64,000 nt of DNA. Origin: Pseudoalteromonas sp. 0303 (GTDB taxonomy: Bacteria; Pseudomonadota; Gammaproteobacteria; Enterobacterales; Alteromonadaceae). Of the stretch, positions 12,100 through 22,097 are shown piece by piece. Under the pieces are notes generated by a model, which saw only the letters and a program-made list of their open reading frames with translations, was not told the origin of the DNA and did no database searches. The stretch is taken from the NCBI RefSeq assembly GCF_013349995.1, contig NZ_JABVXF010000012.1, forward strand, positions 55,482 through 119,481. The letters run 5' to 3'. Each line of letters opens with the position of its first letter. Positions within the stretch are counted from its first letter, which is position 1. A program made the position numbers and the translations under genes.

Positions 12100-12501
12100 C
12101 TAAAGAGTTGCATTTTCGGCATCACCAACTCGCTGGTAAAGTTTTATTATTTCTGTCTGTTGCTGATCATCAATTTGCCAATTAAAAAACTGTTTAGTGC
12201 TACCATTAACTAGGGTAACTTTAAAAACAGTAACAAATGCCACTTGGTTAAATTCAACGGCCACTATATCTTCAGCGTTAATGTAACGCTTACCAAACCC
12301 ACTCGAATGGCAAACACCCGCCTTGTAACAGTATAAAAAGCGTATTTGTAAGAAATTTAATAAGATAAAAAGTAGTAAAATAGGTAACAGTATCATCATA
12401 AATGATGCACCTAGCAGTATAACGCTTAATGCAACAAGAATTGCTAATGCTATCTTGCTTCCCTGTAGAGTCCAATTAGGACTTAACTTAATCGTTTTCA
12501 T
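12100..12501 (-). CDS. Small membrane protein with PH-like C-terminal domain, unknown function
   Basis: I do not recognise this 133-residue protein. Two adjacent hydrophobic helices (residues ~14-52: ALAILVALSVILLGASF and MMILLPILLLFILLNFLQIRF) precede a beta-rich cytoplasmic domain of about 70 residues. The pattern IVAVEFNQVAFVTVFKVTLVNGSTKQFFNWQID resembles bacterial PH-like domains. It is a single gene on the minus strand, ending beside the MITE-like repeat and with a 430-bp upstream gap before the EF-G gene. A membrane-anchored PH-like accessory protein is a structural guess only. Confidence 0.65.
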   Translation of the reverse strand: MKTIKLSPNWTLQGSKIALAILVALSVILLGASFMMILLPILLLFILLNFLQIRFLYCYKAGVCHSSGFGKRYINAEDIVAVEFNQVAFVTVFKVTLVNGSTKQFFNWQIDDQQQTEIIKLYQRVGDAENATL

Positions 12502-12884
12502 GAAAATGTTTCTTTAGTTGTAATATTTAATAAGCAGACGTTTAATACAAAATGATTAAAAAATCATTCGGTCGCCATTTTACATGGTGCAAAAAAGGTA
12601 CACAAGGCACGAAAAAGCACTTTTATACTAGGATAAAATAACTAACTTACAACTTACTAATAACCTTATATATTTCTAGAAAATGAACTTTGTATTAAAA
12701 TCGTACAAGTCAATAATCAGCAATATTAATGACTAATCATTAGTTAAAAGCACTTTAAAATTTCGATACTTGTACCGATACATTAATCATTTAAGACTGA
12801 ATGATGGGTTAATCTATAAAGATAAGAAGTGATTATTTTGTAATCGAAAAAATTACGACAATACATTTACGATGTTTAGGCAAT
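12502..12884. other. Intergenic region without recognisable gene
   Basis: This AT-rich spacer between the small membrane protein gene and the EF-G terminator must hold the promoter of the 12100-12501 gene. I see no convincing ORF, RNA gene or repeat in it. Confidence 0.6.
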
Positions 12885-12914
12885 AAAAAACCCGCAACAA
12901 GTGCGGGTTTTTTT
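12885..12914 (-). terminator. Rho-independent terminator of the EF-G gene
   Basis: The stem pairs AAAAAACCCGCA with TGCGGGTTTTTT. The T/A runs on both sides make it usable in either direction, and it lies 20 bases beyond the EF-G stop codon. Confidence 0.9.
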
Positions 12915-12933
12915 AAAGAAGTTAAAAGACTAA

Positions 12934-15021
12934 TTACTTAGCAGCTTTTTTCTCTTTTTCTGCAGCGATTACTGTTTCAGCAACGTTTGCAGGACATGGT
13001 GCGTAGTGTGAGAACTCCATAGAGAACTGACCACGACCAGAAGTGATAGTACGTAAGTGGCCGATGTAACCGAACATTTCAGAAAGTGGTACATCACCCT
13101 TGATGCGAACGCCCATTGCGCCAGCTTCTTGGTCTTTGATCATACCACGACGACGGTTAAGGTCACCGATTACATCACCTACGTTGTCTTCCGGAGTGAA
13201 TACGTCAACTTTCATGATTGGCTCAAGAAGTTGTGCACCCGCTTTAGGGATAGACTGACGGAAAGCGCCTTTAGCAGCGATTTCGAACGCGATTGCTGAT
13301 GAGTCAACTGCGTGGAAAGCACCGTCGAAAAGTTCAACTTCAACGTCTAATACTGGGAAGCCAGCTAGAACACCTTCTTGCATCATTGATGCGAAGCCTT
13401 TCTCAACTGCAGGCCAGAATTCTTTAGGTACGTTACCACCAACAACTGATGAAGAGAACGTGAAGCCTGAGTTTTGCTCGCCTGGCTTGATGCGGTAATC
13501 GATCTTACCGAATTGACCAGAACCACCAGATTGTTTCTTATGCGTGTAGCTATCTTCGATTTCTTTCGTGATAGTTTCACGGTAAGCAACCTGAGGTTGA
13601 CCAACAATTAGGTCTACGCCGTAAGTACGCTTAAGGATATCTACTTTGATATCTAAGTGAAGCTCACCCATACCTTTAAGGATGGTTTCGCCTGAATCTT
13701 CGTCAGTTTCAACTTGGAATGAAGGATCTTCTGCAACCATCTTACCGATAGCAACACCCATCTTCTCGTTACCGCCTTTATCTTTAGGAGCAACAGCGAT
13801 TGAGATTACTGGATCAGGGAAGATCATCGCTTCAAGTGTACATTCGTGCTTAGGATCACAAAGAGTGTGACCAGTTTGAACGTTCTTCATACCAATAACA
13901 GCGATGATGTCACCCGCTTGTGCTTCAGTAAGCTCAGTACGCTCGTCAGCTTGCATCTCAACCATACGGCCGATACGCTCTGTTTTACCAGTTGCTGAGT
14001 TAAGGATTGTGTCACCTTTCTTCATGCGACCAGAATAGATACGGATGAACGTAAGTGCACCGAAACGGTCGTCCATGATTTTGAACGCTAACGCTTTAAG
14101 TGGCTCATCTGCAGAAACAGTTGCTACTTCACCAGTAGGCTCACCTGTTTCAGGATCAGTTAGAGGTTGTGGGTCAACTTCTGTAGGCGAAGGTAGGTAA
14201 TCTACAACCGCATCTAGTACTAGTTGCATACCTTTGTTTTTGAATGCAGAACCACAGTATGTTGGGAAGAACGCAAGGTCACGAGTACCTTTACGGATAC
14301 AACGTTTGATGTCTTCTAAAGAAGGCTCTTCACCTTCCATATAAGCCATCATTAAGTCTTCGTCTTGCTCAACAGCAGACTCAACAAGCATTTCATGGTA
14401 TTCATCAACTTTGTCTACCATGTCAGCTGGAACGTCTTGTACTTCGTAGTTTTCAGGAAGACCTGTCTCATCCCAAACGTATGCTTTTTTCTCAAGTACG
14501 TCTACTACACCAGTGAATTGGTCTTCGATACCGATTGGTAAAGTCATCACTAATGGAGTTGCGCCTAGTACTTTTTTAACTTGATCAACTACACGGTAGA
14601 AGTCAGCACCCATACGGTCTAGTTTGTTTACGAAGATTACACGTGCAACTTCTGATTCGTTCGCATAACGCCAGTTAGTTTCTGACTGCGGCTCAACACC
14701 ACCAGAACCACAGAATACACCAATACCACCGTCTAGTACTTTAAGTGAACGGTATACTTCTACTGTGAAGTCAACGTGCCCCGGAGTATCGATAACGTTT
14801 AAGCGGTGGCCTTTCCATTCACAAGTTACAGCTGCTGATTGGATTGTAATACCGCGCTCAGCTTCTTGTTCCATGAAGTCAGTAGTAGACTCACCGTCAT
14901 GCGTTTCACCACTTTTGTGAATTTTACCCGTAAGCTTAAGGATACGCTCGGTGGTAGTAGTTTTACCCGCGTCAACGTGGGCGAAAATACCTATATTTCT
15001 GTACTTCGATAAATCTGCCAT
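12934..15021 (-). CDS. fusA: Elongation factor G (stand-alone paralog)
   Basis: This 695-residue translational GTPase catalyses ribosomal translocation and/or recycling. G1 reads [14 protein letters not shown] (~15-28), G3 [12 protein letters not shown] (~78-89) and G4 [11 protein letters not shown] (~132-142). Domains II-V follow with [11 protein letters not shown] and the final [17 protein letters not shown]. It is not flanked by rpsL, rpsG or tuf and has its own terminator. It is therefore probably the second EF-G (fusA2-like) found in many Vibrio and Alteromonadales genomes, not the str-operon copy. Whether it mainly translocates or recycles cannot be told from sequence by eye. Confidence 0.93.
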   Translation of the reverse strand: MADLSKYRNIGIFAHVDAGKTTTTERILKLTGKIHKSGETHDGESTTDFMEQEAERGITIQSAAVTCEWKGHRLNVIDTPGHVDFTVEVYRSLKVLDGGIGVFCGSGGVEPQSETNWRYANESEVARVIFVNKLDRMGADFYRVVDQVKKVLGATPLVMTLPIGIEDQFTGVVDVLEKKAYVWDETGLPENYEVQDVPADMVDKVDEYHEMLVESAVEQDEDLMMAYMEGEEPSLEDIKRCIRKGTRDLAFFPTYCGSAFKNKGMQLVLDAVVDYLPSPTEVDPQPLTDPETGEPTGEVATVSADEPLKALAFKIMDDRFGALTFIRIYSGRMKKGDTILNSATGKTERIGRMVEMQADERTELTEAQAGDIIAVIGMKNVQTGHTLCDPKHECTLEAMIFPDPVISIAVAPKDKGGNEKMGVAIGKMVAEDPSFQVETDEDSGETILKGMGELHLDIKVDILKRTYGVDLIVGQPQVAYRETITKEIEDSYTHKKQSGGSGQFGKIDYRIKPGEQNSGFTFSSSVVGGNVPKEFWPAVEKGFASMMQEGVLAGFPVLDVEVELFDGAFHAVDSSAIAFEIAAKGAFRQSIPKAGAQLLEPIMKVDVFTPEDNVGDVIGDLNRRRGMIKDQEAGAMGVRIKGDVPLSEMFGYIGHLRTITSGRGQFSMEFSHYAPCPANVAETVIAAEKEKKAAK

Positions 15022-15230
15022 TATTTTACTCTTAATAAAGTCGAAAAATTATTCGGCGGGAGTATAGCATTACTTAAAGCGAACATCACCATCGAAGTCG
15101 CTTAAAATGCAATCAATTTTATAAAATTTTTCTATGCTCAGGATAAGCGGCACTTTTTAACGTGCCGAACAGTGAGTTTATGCTACTAAAATCGCTAATT
15201 TAGCGCTGATTTGGCATTTAAATGATGTGA

Positions 15231-15959
15231 TTAGCTACTTGTCATTTTATAACAACGCTCGGGTCGCCCGATACTTCCGTAGCTCTGATCAGCACTGACT
15301 TGCTCAGCTTCAAGCAAGTATTCAAGGTAACGACGGGCTGTTGAGCGGCTTACGCCGACTAAATCACCCATTTGCTGAGCAGTAAAAGCCGTGCCAATAT
15401 TCGCTTTAAAAGCTTTTAAGATCTTTTGCAAAGTAAGCTGATCCACCCCTTTTGGCAACCTGACCGGGGCTTTTAACTGTTCTTGCGATCCAAATAAAGT
15501 ATCGACCATAGATTGGGTTACTTCATCAGCATCTGACAAACATTGTTGCCTTGCTTCGAATCGCGCCAGCGCTTGATCTAAACGATTTAGCATTAATGGT
15601 TTTACTAAGAAGTCACAGGCACCAAGTTGCATGGCTTTTTCCAGTGTTTCTACTTCTTTTGCTGCGGTTAATAGCATTACTTCGCTTTTCATTTCTTCGC
15701 GGCGTAATTCATTAAGTAAATCAAGACCATTGCCATCGGGTAAATGAATATCGAGCAAAATTAAATCGGCATTAATCGCCGATAATAGCGCTTTCGCAGT
15801 GGCAAGATTGCCTGCAATACCAACAACCTGATATTGTCCCTGACGTAGAGTTTGCCGTGCCCCTTGTTGGCCAGCAACGCCATGAGGAAGTAATAAGTAT
15901 TGCGCCAATAATTGGGCTACTTCTACTTCGTCTTCAACAATGACAACTGAGTAAGTCAT
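15231..15959 (-). CDS. CitB/DcuR-family response regulator
   Basis: This 242-residue DNA-binding response regulator has a receiver domain with acidic VEDE (~8-11), phospho-acceptor Asp in LILLDIHLPDG (~70) and Lys in FLVKPL (~120). A C-terminal helix-turn-helix (GVSRSTARRYLEYLLEAEQV, ~203-222) is of the CitB/DcuR type. It lies directly downstream of a CitA-type sensor kinase and a tctA gene, so it probably regulates tricarboxylate uptake. Oddly, the first loop of the receiver carries about 15 extra residues (LLPHGVAGQQGARQTLRQGQ) compared with typical family members. Confidence 0.92.
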   Translation of the reverse strand: MTYSVVIVEDEVEVAQLLAQYLLLPHGVAGQQGARQTLRQGQYQVVGIAGNLATAKALLSAINADLILLDIHLPDGNGLDLLNELRREEMKSEVMLLTAAKEVETLEKAMQLGACDFLVKPLMLNRLDQALARFEARQQCLSDADEVTQSMVDTLFGSQEQLKAPVRLPKGVDQLTLQKILKAFKANIGTAFTAQQMGDLVGVSRSTARRYLEYLLEAEQVSADQSYGSIGRPERCYKMTSS

Positions 15960-15996
15960 GTTCTTTACCTTTTATTTATAGGCTGATCATTTTTTA

Positions 15997-17619
15997 TTAT
16001 TTTGGAATGTAGACACTTAAGCGTGCCCCCATCAGATCAGACTCACCTATTTCTAAACTACCACGACACGAATCTAAGTTGGTTTTAACTAAATATAGGC
16101 CAATACCATGCTCTGCCCCTGACTTAGAACTGTATTGTGGTGTGAATATCACATCCTTGTCATCGCCTAAACCAAAGCCGCTGTCTTCAACATCAAACAA
16201 TAATGTTTTACTGGTTTCGTCAACCGTAACACGAACCTTAGGGGTACGTGTATCACTAGCTCGAATAGCAGCTTCAATTGCGTTATCAATCAAATTGCCA
16301 AGTATCGAGACAACCCGTTCAAGCATATCTTTACGAGTGATCGGTCCTAATAAGCTATCTGGATTAAGCTCAAGTATCACGTTTAATTCACGGGCTTTAT
16401 GGTATTTACCAACCAATAAACCTGCTAGTACCGGATCTTGGATCCTTTCGAGCAAATGATGGATCTGCGCTTGCGAGCCTTTACTTTCTTGACCAATTAG
16501 CTCAATCGCCTGATCCGTTTGCCCCATCTGAATTAACGCACCAATTAAGTTTAGCTTGTTCGAGTAATCATGCGTTTGCACTCGTAATAACTCAGCAAAG
16601 GCTTGCACTTTGGTTAATTGCTGCGATAAATATTCAAGTTCATCCGCAGGGCGCATACTCAGCAAAATGCCATCAGCCTGACCTTGCACTTGCAATGCAT
16701 ATCGCGACAACACAATGCGTTTATCGGCGGCAAATAATTCAAAACCAACAATCGGACGCTGTTGGTTATGCATTAAAAACTCGCTATGTTCTGGAAGTAA
16801 GTCTGCAAGCTTAAGTGGCTGATGAATACAGCTGGTCGGTTTACCGAGGATTTCGCAGGCACGCTGGTTTAAGTTACGTACATTACCCTCAGGATCGAGG
16901 GCGATAATGCCGCTACGAACAGTATTCAAAATAGCATCTTGCTCAGAGAACAACCGTGCTATTTCGTCAGGCTGTAACCCAAAAATAGCATTACGAACCC
17001 GTTGACCAATATACACCGCGGCCAAAATACTTAAACCGACTAACAACAAACCCCAAAGCATAATTTCAGCACTGCGAGCACGAATAAGCGGTTCAATTGA
17101 TTGCACTAAAAAGCCAACCGAAACTAAGCCAATAACTTCGCCCTGCTCTGAAAGCACGGGGACTTTGCCACGAATAGACTCGCCCAAACTTCCTTTTGCA
17201 ATCGACACATAACGCTCACCACGCAGTGCCGCTTTACTGTCACCACCCACCATCGGCTTACCTAGCTTGTCGGGGTCTGGGTGAACAATGCGGCGGGTAT
17301 TGTTATCGCCAATCACGATAAAGCTAGCTGCGGTGAGTTCACGAATATGCTCTATTTGCGTATTTAACTCATCAAGCCCTTGCTTGGTTTGCAATGCGTT
17401 TTGCACGTCATCCCGTGAGGCAATACTGGTTGCGAGCGCAAGCGCTTTATCACCCATGTGGTTATGTAAGCTTTCTGCAGTGATCTGATACACCAAAGCG
17501 CCAAACAATACAGCCTGTAAAACACATAGACCGGTAACCCAAATGATGAGCCGCGTTTCTAAGCGCTTAGGTTTTTTAACCATATGCTGAAATGGGTTTA
17601 GCTTATTGGTGTATCTCAT
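15997..17619 (-). CDS. CitA/DcuS-family sensor histidine kinase
   Basis: This 540-residue membrane kinase has transmembrane helices at ~26-48 and ~185-205 bracketing a periplasmic Cache-like ligand domain, typical of carboxylate sensors. A PAS domain (~225-330) and a kinase core follow. The H-box is THDYSNKLNLIGALI, with Asp where most relatives have Glu after the His. The ATP-binding motifs are NLIDNAIEAA, DSGFGLG and HGIGLYLVKT. It sits 14 bp after tctA and 37 bp before the response regulator on the same strand. An organic-acid ligand that induces the transporter is inferred. An internal start at Met-13 is possible. Confidence 0.92.
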   Translation of the reverse strand: MRYTNKLNPFQHMVKKPKRLETRLIIWVTGLCVLQAVLFGALVYQITAESLHNHMGDKALALATSIASRDDVQNALQTKQGLDELNTQIEHIRELTAASFIVIGDNNTRRIVHPDPDKLGKPMVGGDSKAALRGERYVSIAKGSLGESIRGKVPVLSEQGEVIGLVSVGFLVQSIEPLIRARSAEIMLWGLLLVGLSILAAVYIGQRVRNAIFGLQPDEIARLFSEQDAILNTVRSGIIALDPEGNVRNLNQRACEILGKPTSCIHQPLKLADLLPEHSEFLMHNQQRPIVGFELFAADKRIVLSRYALQVQGQADGILLSMRPADELEYLSQQLTKVQAFAELLRVQTHDYSNKLNLIGALIQMGQTDQAIELIGQESKGSQAQIHHLLERIQDPVLAGLLVGKYHKARELNVILELNPDSLLGPITRKDMLERVVSILGNLIDNAIEAAIRASDTRTPKVRVTVDETSKTLLFDVEDSGFGLGDDKDVIFTPQYSSKSGAEHGIGLYLVKTNLDSCRGSLEIGESDLMGARLSVYIPK

Positions 17620-17633
17620 ATCAGTGCCTTGTT

Positions 17634-19172
17634 CTACGCATGTTGCTCTGCTTGCGTAGCTGCTTTTTCTTTACGACGTTGGACAATATAGTCTTTCAGC
17701 GGGAACAACAACACTAAGATCGAAATCACAAAAATACTCAGTGTTAATGGGCGGTCCCATAAAAAGCTTAGTGAACCATCTGAAATCATCATGGCACGAC
17801 GGAAGTTTCGCTCTATCATATCACCGAGGATAAAGCCCAGTAATAAAGGCGCCATCGGGAAAGCTAATAATCGAAGTACCAAGGCCACCAGCGCAAAGCC
17901 CACCATCATAAATAAATCAAAGGTGTTAAATGACACTAAGTACACACCAATCAGGCTGAAGAATAAAATCATTACTGTCAGCACAGATTTAGGCATTGCC
18001 AACACTTTAGCGAAATATGGGATCAACGGCAGATTCAAAATCAGCAGTACAATATTGCCAAAGTACATACTAACAATAACTGCCCAAAACACGCTTGGGT
18101 TTTCTTGCATTAACATAGGGCCCGGCTGAATACCGTAGGCAATTAATGCACCTAGCATGATCGCTGTTGTACCAGAGCCCGGAATACCTAAAGTCAGTAA
18201 TGGTACAAATGAGCCAGTACAGGCTGCATTATTAGCTGACTCAGGTGCCGCTAAGCCACGCATTGAGCCCTTACCAAATTTATCTTTCAGCGCCTTTGGA
18301 GCGAGGTTACGCTCAGTGGCATAGGCCATAAAGCTGGCAATGGTTGCCCCTGCGCCCGGTAAAACACCGACAATAAAGCCAAGTAAAGATGAGCGCCCAA
18401 CTACAGGAGCCATGTCTTTTACTTCTTCTTTAGTCAGTTTTGTTGAGCCAATTTTTGGCGTATCAGGATCATCAATTTTTTTATCTGGTTCAGCTTCAGG
18501 GCGTGCCACATTAATCAGCGCCTCAGCCAACGCAAACGTTGCCATTGCTACTAATAAAAAGCTAATACCATCTAATAAATCAGCTTGGCCAAAAGTAAAT
18601 CGCTCGGTACCTGAAGAGGGATCAATACCTACCGTTGCCAGCATCAAACCAAATACCGTCATCATCATAGCTTTTAAAAATTGCCCTTTATTAGAGAACG
18701 CAGCGATAGCCGTTAAGCCTAAAAACATCAGTACAACATAATCAGGCGATTGGAAACTTAATGACACTTTCGCTAATAATGGCGCAGCCACCATCAATAA
18801 AATGGCGCCAATCGTCCCGCCTATAAAGGATGAATAAGCTGCAATCGCAAGGGCTTTACCTGCCTTACCCTGCTTTGCTAGCGGGTAGCCATCAAACGAT
18901 GACGCTACTGTCCCCGCCACACCCGGCGCATTAATCAAAATAGAAGAAGTAGAGCCACCGAATATAGCTCCGTAGTAAACACCGGCCATTAAAATCATGC
19001 CCGAATCAGCACCGATGCTGTAAGTGATCGGAATCATCAACGCAATCGCGGTAATTGGGCCAAGGCCAGGTAGCATACCAATGAACGTGCCAACAAAGCA
19101 GCCTACGATCACATATAACAGGTTGTTCCAGTCGAGTACGGTCGACAAACCTAACATAATTCCATCAAGCAT
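17634..19172 (-). CDS. tctA: Tripartite tricarboxylate transporter large membrane subunit TctA
   Basis: This 512-residue polytopic membrane protein is the transport channel of a TTT system. Family motifs include GMLPGLGPITAIALMIP near the N terminus, GAIFGGSTSSILINAPG (~88-104) and the second-half repeat GVLPGAGATIASFMAYATER with LTLGIPGSGTTAIMLGAL. Around eleven to twelve hydrophobic helices are visible. It follows tctB with a three-base gap and precedes its two-component genes. Citrate is the archetypal substrate, but TTT substrates vary widely, so the true substrate is open. Confidence 0.95.
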   Translation of the reverse strand: MLDGIMLGLSTVLDWNNLLYVIVGCFVGTFIGMLPGLGPITAIALMIPITYSIGADSGMILMAGVYYGAIFGGSTSSILINAPGVAGTVASSFDGYPLAKQGKAGKALAIAAYSSFIGGTIGAILLMVAAPLLAKVSLSFQSPDYVVLMFLGLTAIAAFSNKGQFLKAMMMTVFGLMLATVGIDPSSGTERFTFGQADLLDGISFLLVAMATFALAEALINVARPEAEPDKKIDDPDTPKIGSTKLTKEEVKDMAPVVGRSSLLGFIVGVLPGAGATIASFMAYATERNLAPKALKDKFGKGSMRGLAAPESANNAACTGSFVPLLTLGIPGSGTTAIMLGALIAYGIQPGPMLMQENPSVFWAVIVSMYFGNIVLLILNLPLIPYFAKVLAMPKSVLTVMILFFSLIGVYLVSFNTFDLFMMVGFALVALVLRLLAFPMAPLLLGFILGDMIERNFRRAMMISDGSLSFLWDRPLTLSIFVISILVLLFPLKDYIVQRRKEKAATQAEQHA

Positions 19173-19175
19173 AAC

Positions 19176-19640
19176 TTAACTCCACAGATTGCCAGGTACT
19201 AAGTAAATGCCCAGTACTTGTGTCATTAAAAACCAAAAAACCACGGCCACAGGCACAGAAGCAAACAACAACACTGCCTTACGGCGTTCGCCCATGATAA
19301 AAAAGCCCGTAATTAAAAATGCACTGGTGGCAATTAAAAAGCCGAACGGTTCAAGCATGGCGCTATAAGCCACCATTAAAACCAGCAGTGCAAAGGTACG
19401 TAGTAAATTGCCCTTACTGAGTAGCTCTGCTTTTTCTGCTGGCGCTTGCTTTAATAAGTTGGCACCAATCGAAAGTACACACACCACGATACCAAATACT
19501 GCATACACTTTTGGTAAGGTTGCAGAAGTAACGCTTTCGTACTCTTCAAATGGCATAAGTGGAATTTGCCAAGCCACAAGGGCGTAGAGGGTAAAGAGGA
19601 CCAAGAATAAACTCGGTCCAATTAGTTCACGGTTTAACAT
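19176..19640 (-). CDS. tctB: Tripartite tricarboxylate transporter small membrane subunit TctB
   Basis: This 154-residue protein has four hydrophobic segments (~8-26, ~45-62, ~82-115, ~122-145). This is the size and layout of the poorly conserved TctB subunit that pairs with TctA. Sequence alone is weak evidence, but the position between tctC and tctA, with nine- and three-base gaps, makes it firm. Confidence 0.92.
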   Translation of the reverse strand: MLNRELIGPSLFLVLFTLYALVAWQIPLMPFEEYESVTSATLPKVYAVFGIVVCVLSIGANLLKQAPAEKAELLSKGNLLRTFALLVLMVAYSAMLEPFGFLIATSAFLITGFFIMGERRKAVLLFASVPVAVVFWFLMTQVLGIYLVPGNLWS

Positions 19641-19649
19641 CGTCTAACC

Positions 19650-20615
19650 TTAGCCTCGGATAAAACCAAGTTCTTTCATTACAACGCGTAATTGCGCTTC
19701 TTGCTGCTCAAGCGATTTAATAAACGCTTCTTTTTCTTGAAATAGATTTAGCCAACCATTGCGGGCACGAACCGCTTCCCATTCAGGGGTTTGTTGCAAC
19801 TTACGTAGCTTTTCTGTGTACTCGGCAAGTTTGTCTGCTGGTAAATCTGGGGTTGCAAAAAAGCCGCGCCAGTTTACGAACTCCATGTCGTAACCTAGCG
19901 ACTTTAAGGTTGGAATTGCTGGGTAATCTGGCAATTTATCTGCAGAAGTCACCGCTAAAATACGTGCCTGACCACCATTAGCGACTTCGAGTGCTTCACT
20001 TAAGCCTGTTGAAAGTAAGTTGACCTCACCCGACAATAAACCAGCTTTCGCTTTACCACCGGCATCGTAAGGAATGTAACGTAATCGACGACCATCAAGA
20101 CCCGCCGCTTTAACCGCTTGTGCAGCCACTAAGTGATCCATGCTACCGCGCGCAGAGCCACCTGCTACTTTTACAGAGCCTGGGTCTTTTTTCATTGCAT
20201 CAATAACGTCTTGCCATGTTTTAAATGGCGAGTCATTACGCACCACAAATGCACCATAATCAGCAATCATGCTGGCAACGGGTGTTAAATCGCGATAGCT
20301 GTAAGGAATTTTGCCTGATAATGCGCGCAGTACGATAGGCGTTGAGTTAACCATCAACATATCGCCTTTTTTAGTGCCCGATTCAATCAAGTAAGCAATT
20401 GCACGGCCACCGCCGCCGCCCGACATATTCTGAAACGATGCATTGTCTTCAATGCCCGCTTTTACCATTGCTTCACCGACACCACGCGCGGTGGTATCCC
20501 AACCGCCGCCTGGGCCACCCGGTACCAAAAAGTGTAAGTTTGCTAAAGCCAGTGGGCTGGCTACTAATAATGAAGCTGCTAAAACAGATCTTTTTAATGA
20601 TTTAAACATAGTCAT
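19650..20615 (-). CDS. tctC: Tripartite tricarboxylate transporter periplasmic substrate-binding protein TctC
   Basis: This 321-residue periplasmic binding protein opens with a signal peptide (residues ~1-25, ending SPLALA). It then has the Bug/TctC hallmark FLVPGGPGGGWDTTARGVGEA and later NMSGGGGGRAIAYL and AGGSARGSMDHLVAA. It captures the carboxylate and delivers it to TctAB. Start 20615 lies about nine bases after a GGAG site; the Met two codons later (20609) is nearly as good. It sits between the porin and tctB genes in one apparent operon. Confidence 0.95.
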   Translation of the reverse strand: MTMFKSLKRSVLAASLLVASPLALANLHFLVPGGPGGGWDTTARGVGEAMVKAGIEDNASFQNMSGGGGGRAIAYLIESGTKKGDMLMVNSTPIVLRALSGKIPYSYRDLTPVASMIADYGAFVVRNDSPFKTWQDVIDAMKKDPGSVKVAGGSARGSMDHLVAAQAVKAAGLDGRRLRYIPYDAGGKAKAGLLSGEVNLLSTGLSEALEVANGGQARILAVTSADKLPDYPAIPTLKSLGYDMEFVNWRGFFATPDLPADKLAEYTEKLRKLQQTPEWEAVRARNGWLNLFQEKEAFIKSLEQQEAQLRVVMKELGFIRG

Positions 20616-20627
20616 AATGCACGACTC

Positions 20628-21869
20628 CTAAAATAAGTACTGCATACGAGCACTGATGCCCATACCTGAATCTTCATCACCTACCAGCGTAGAAGCACCG
20701 GCACCATCAACATCGCTGTAAATCAGGTTGCCCATAAATTTGATATCGCTGCTTAGGTAATATGATGTGCCTAATGTATAAGTGGTTACGTCGGTACCTT
20801 GCTGTTTGCTGCTAGCGTTCATTTGTGACACACGGGCAACAAGCTCCCATGCATCTTTAATCCCTTTCGGTTGTACAAATAATGCTGAGCCTGCTTTGTA
20901 ACGGCGCTGCTCACCACCTAAGAAGTAACTTGCCGATACATGAAAGCCATCAAAACGTTCACCATCAAGTTCGTTGCTACTATCAACCGTATCGAGGTAG
21001 CGGCTGGCATATTCAGCCTCTAGAGTGAAAGCATTAGCTTGGTAGGCAAACTCAAGACCGCTTTGCGACATGCTATTTAGCGCTGCGGCTTCACCACCGA
21101 CTGCGTAATCCACTAAGCGAACATTGGTTTCACGCACTTCACCACGGGCAAAACGAGCGCTCAAATCATTGTCGCCCATATCACGATAAGAGTGCCAAGC
21201 ACCTAAATGAATCACATCACCCGGCGCTGCACTTGACCAGGTTAAGCGACCTGTTACAGCCAATGTCAGTTTGTCATCTTCGTCATGGCCCGATGCTCCA
21301 AACGCATCGTTTTTGTAAACACCCACGGCGTAACGTAAGCCTGAATCTTTAAAGTATTGATAAGCCGAGATACCCCAGCGGAAGAAAGGCGAGAAGGTGT
21401 TAGCAAGGGTGCTACGCTCAATAGTATTAATGTGTTTAGAACTGGTTAGCGCATTGAGCGACATGTCTTCACGGATTTTACCGGCTTTTACTTTTAAGCC
21501 GTTGTCGAATGCATAACGTACCCGCGCTAACACGATTTCAGCCGTGCCTTCAGAAAATTCGAGTAGTAATTTGTGATCCCAGTTGCCATGTTCACTTTCA
21601 ACATAAGTACGGATACGACGTGGGAAGAAGTCGCTGCCTCCAGCGCCATCATTGTCGGCATTGTAAGCACCGTCGAAATAGTTGTAATCAAGTTGCACGC
21701 GACCACCAAATTCTAGGTTGAAGCCGCTAGATGTTTTTAATGAATCCACTTCTTTTTGAAGTGCATCGAGTTGTTGCTGTAGTTGTTCAGTGTCGCTTTG
21801 TGCGAATGCTGATGTACTTGCTAACGCCGCTGCAACGGCTAAAGCGAGCTGTGTGTTACTTGCTTTCAT
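20628..21869 (-). CDS. OprP/OprO-type outer-membrane porin
   Basis: This 413-residue protein has a signal peptide (~1-23), a short coiled coil (TEQLQQQLDALQKEVDSLK, ~27-45) and then alternating beta strands, ending in the outer-membrane signature RMQYLF with C-terminal Phe. N-terminal FGGRVQLDYNYFDG and FPRRIRTYVE fit the phosphate-selective porin O/P family (PF07396). Family members pass varied anions. Leading a TctCBA operon, it is probably the outer-membrane gate for the same carboxylate. Confidence 0.88.
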   Translation of the reverse strand: MKASNTQLALAVAAALASTSAFAQSDTEQLQQQLDALQKEVDSLKTSSGFNLEFGGRVQLDYNYFDGAYNADNDGAGGSDFFPRRIRTYVESEHGNWDHKLLLEFSEGTAEIVLARVRYAFDNGLKVKAGKIREDMSLNALTSSKHINTIERSTLANTFSPFFRWGISAYQYFKDSGLRYAVGVYKNDAFGASGHDEDDKLTLAVTGRLTWSSAAPGDVIHLGAWHSYRDMGDNDLSARFARGEVRETNVRLVDYAVGGEAAALNSMSQSGLEFAYQANAFTLEAEYASRYLDTVDSSNELDGERFDGFHVSASYFLGGEQRRYKAGSALFVQPKGIKDAWELVARVSQMNASSKQQGTDVTTYTLGTSYYLSSDIKFMGNLIYSDVDGAGASTLVGDEDSGMGISARMQYLF

Positions 21870-22007
21870 GAATTACTCCACACCAGATTATAATTATTTG
21901 TTGTCGTTGATCGGCCTACTGCAAACGGCGATCCGGTTTGGAGCATAGTGTTAACGATAGATTAACGAAATGTTTAGGGGGTAAGTTGCATTGATGGTGA
22001 TAAATGG

Positions 22008-22040
22008 CTTTTTGTTCATAAAACTCATGAACAAAAAGCA
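22008..22040. promoter_or_regulatory. Perfect inverted repeat between porin promoter and CoA-transferase gene
   Basis: Arms CTTTTTGTTCAT and ATGAACAAAAAG surround a seven-base centre in the 228-bp gap. It lies upstream of the porin/tct operon and downstream of the CoA-transferase operon. No T-run follows on the minus strand, so it is either a weak terminator of the upstream operon or an operator for the tct operon. Confidence 0.4.
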
Positions 22041-22097
22041 CATTACTGGGGGGTTAGTATAAAATCTAGGCAAATTAGCTGCTTAAAAGTCGCAAAA

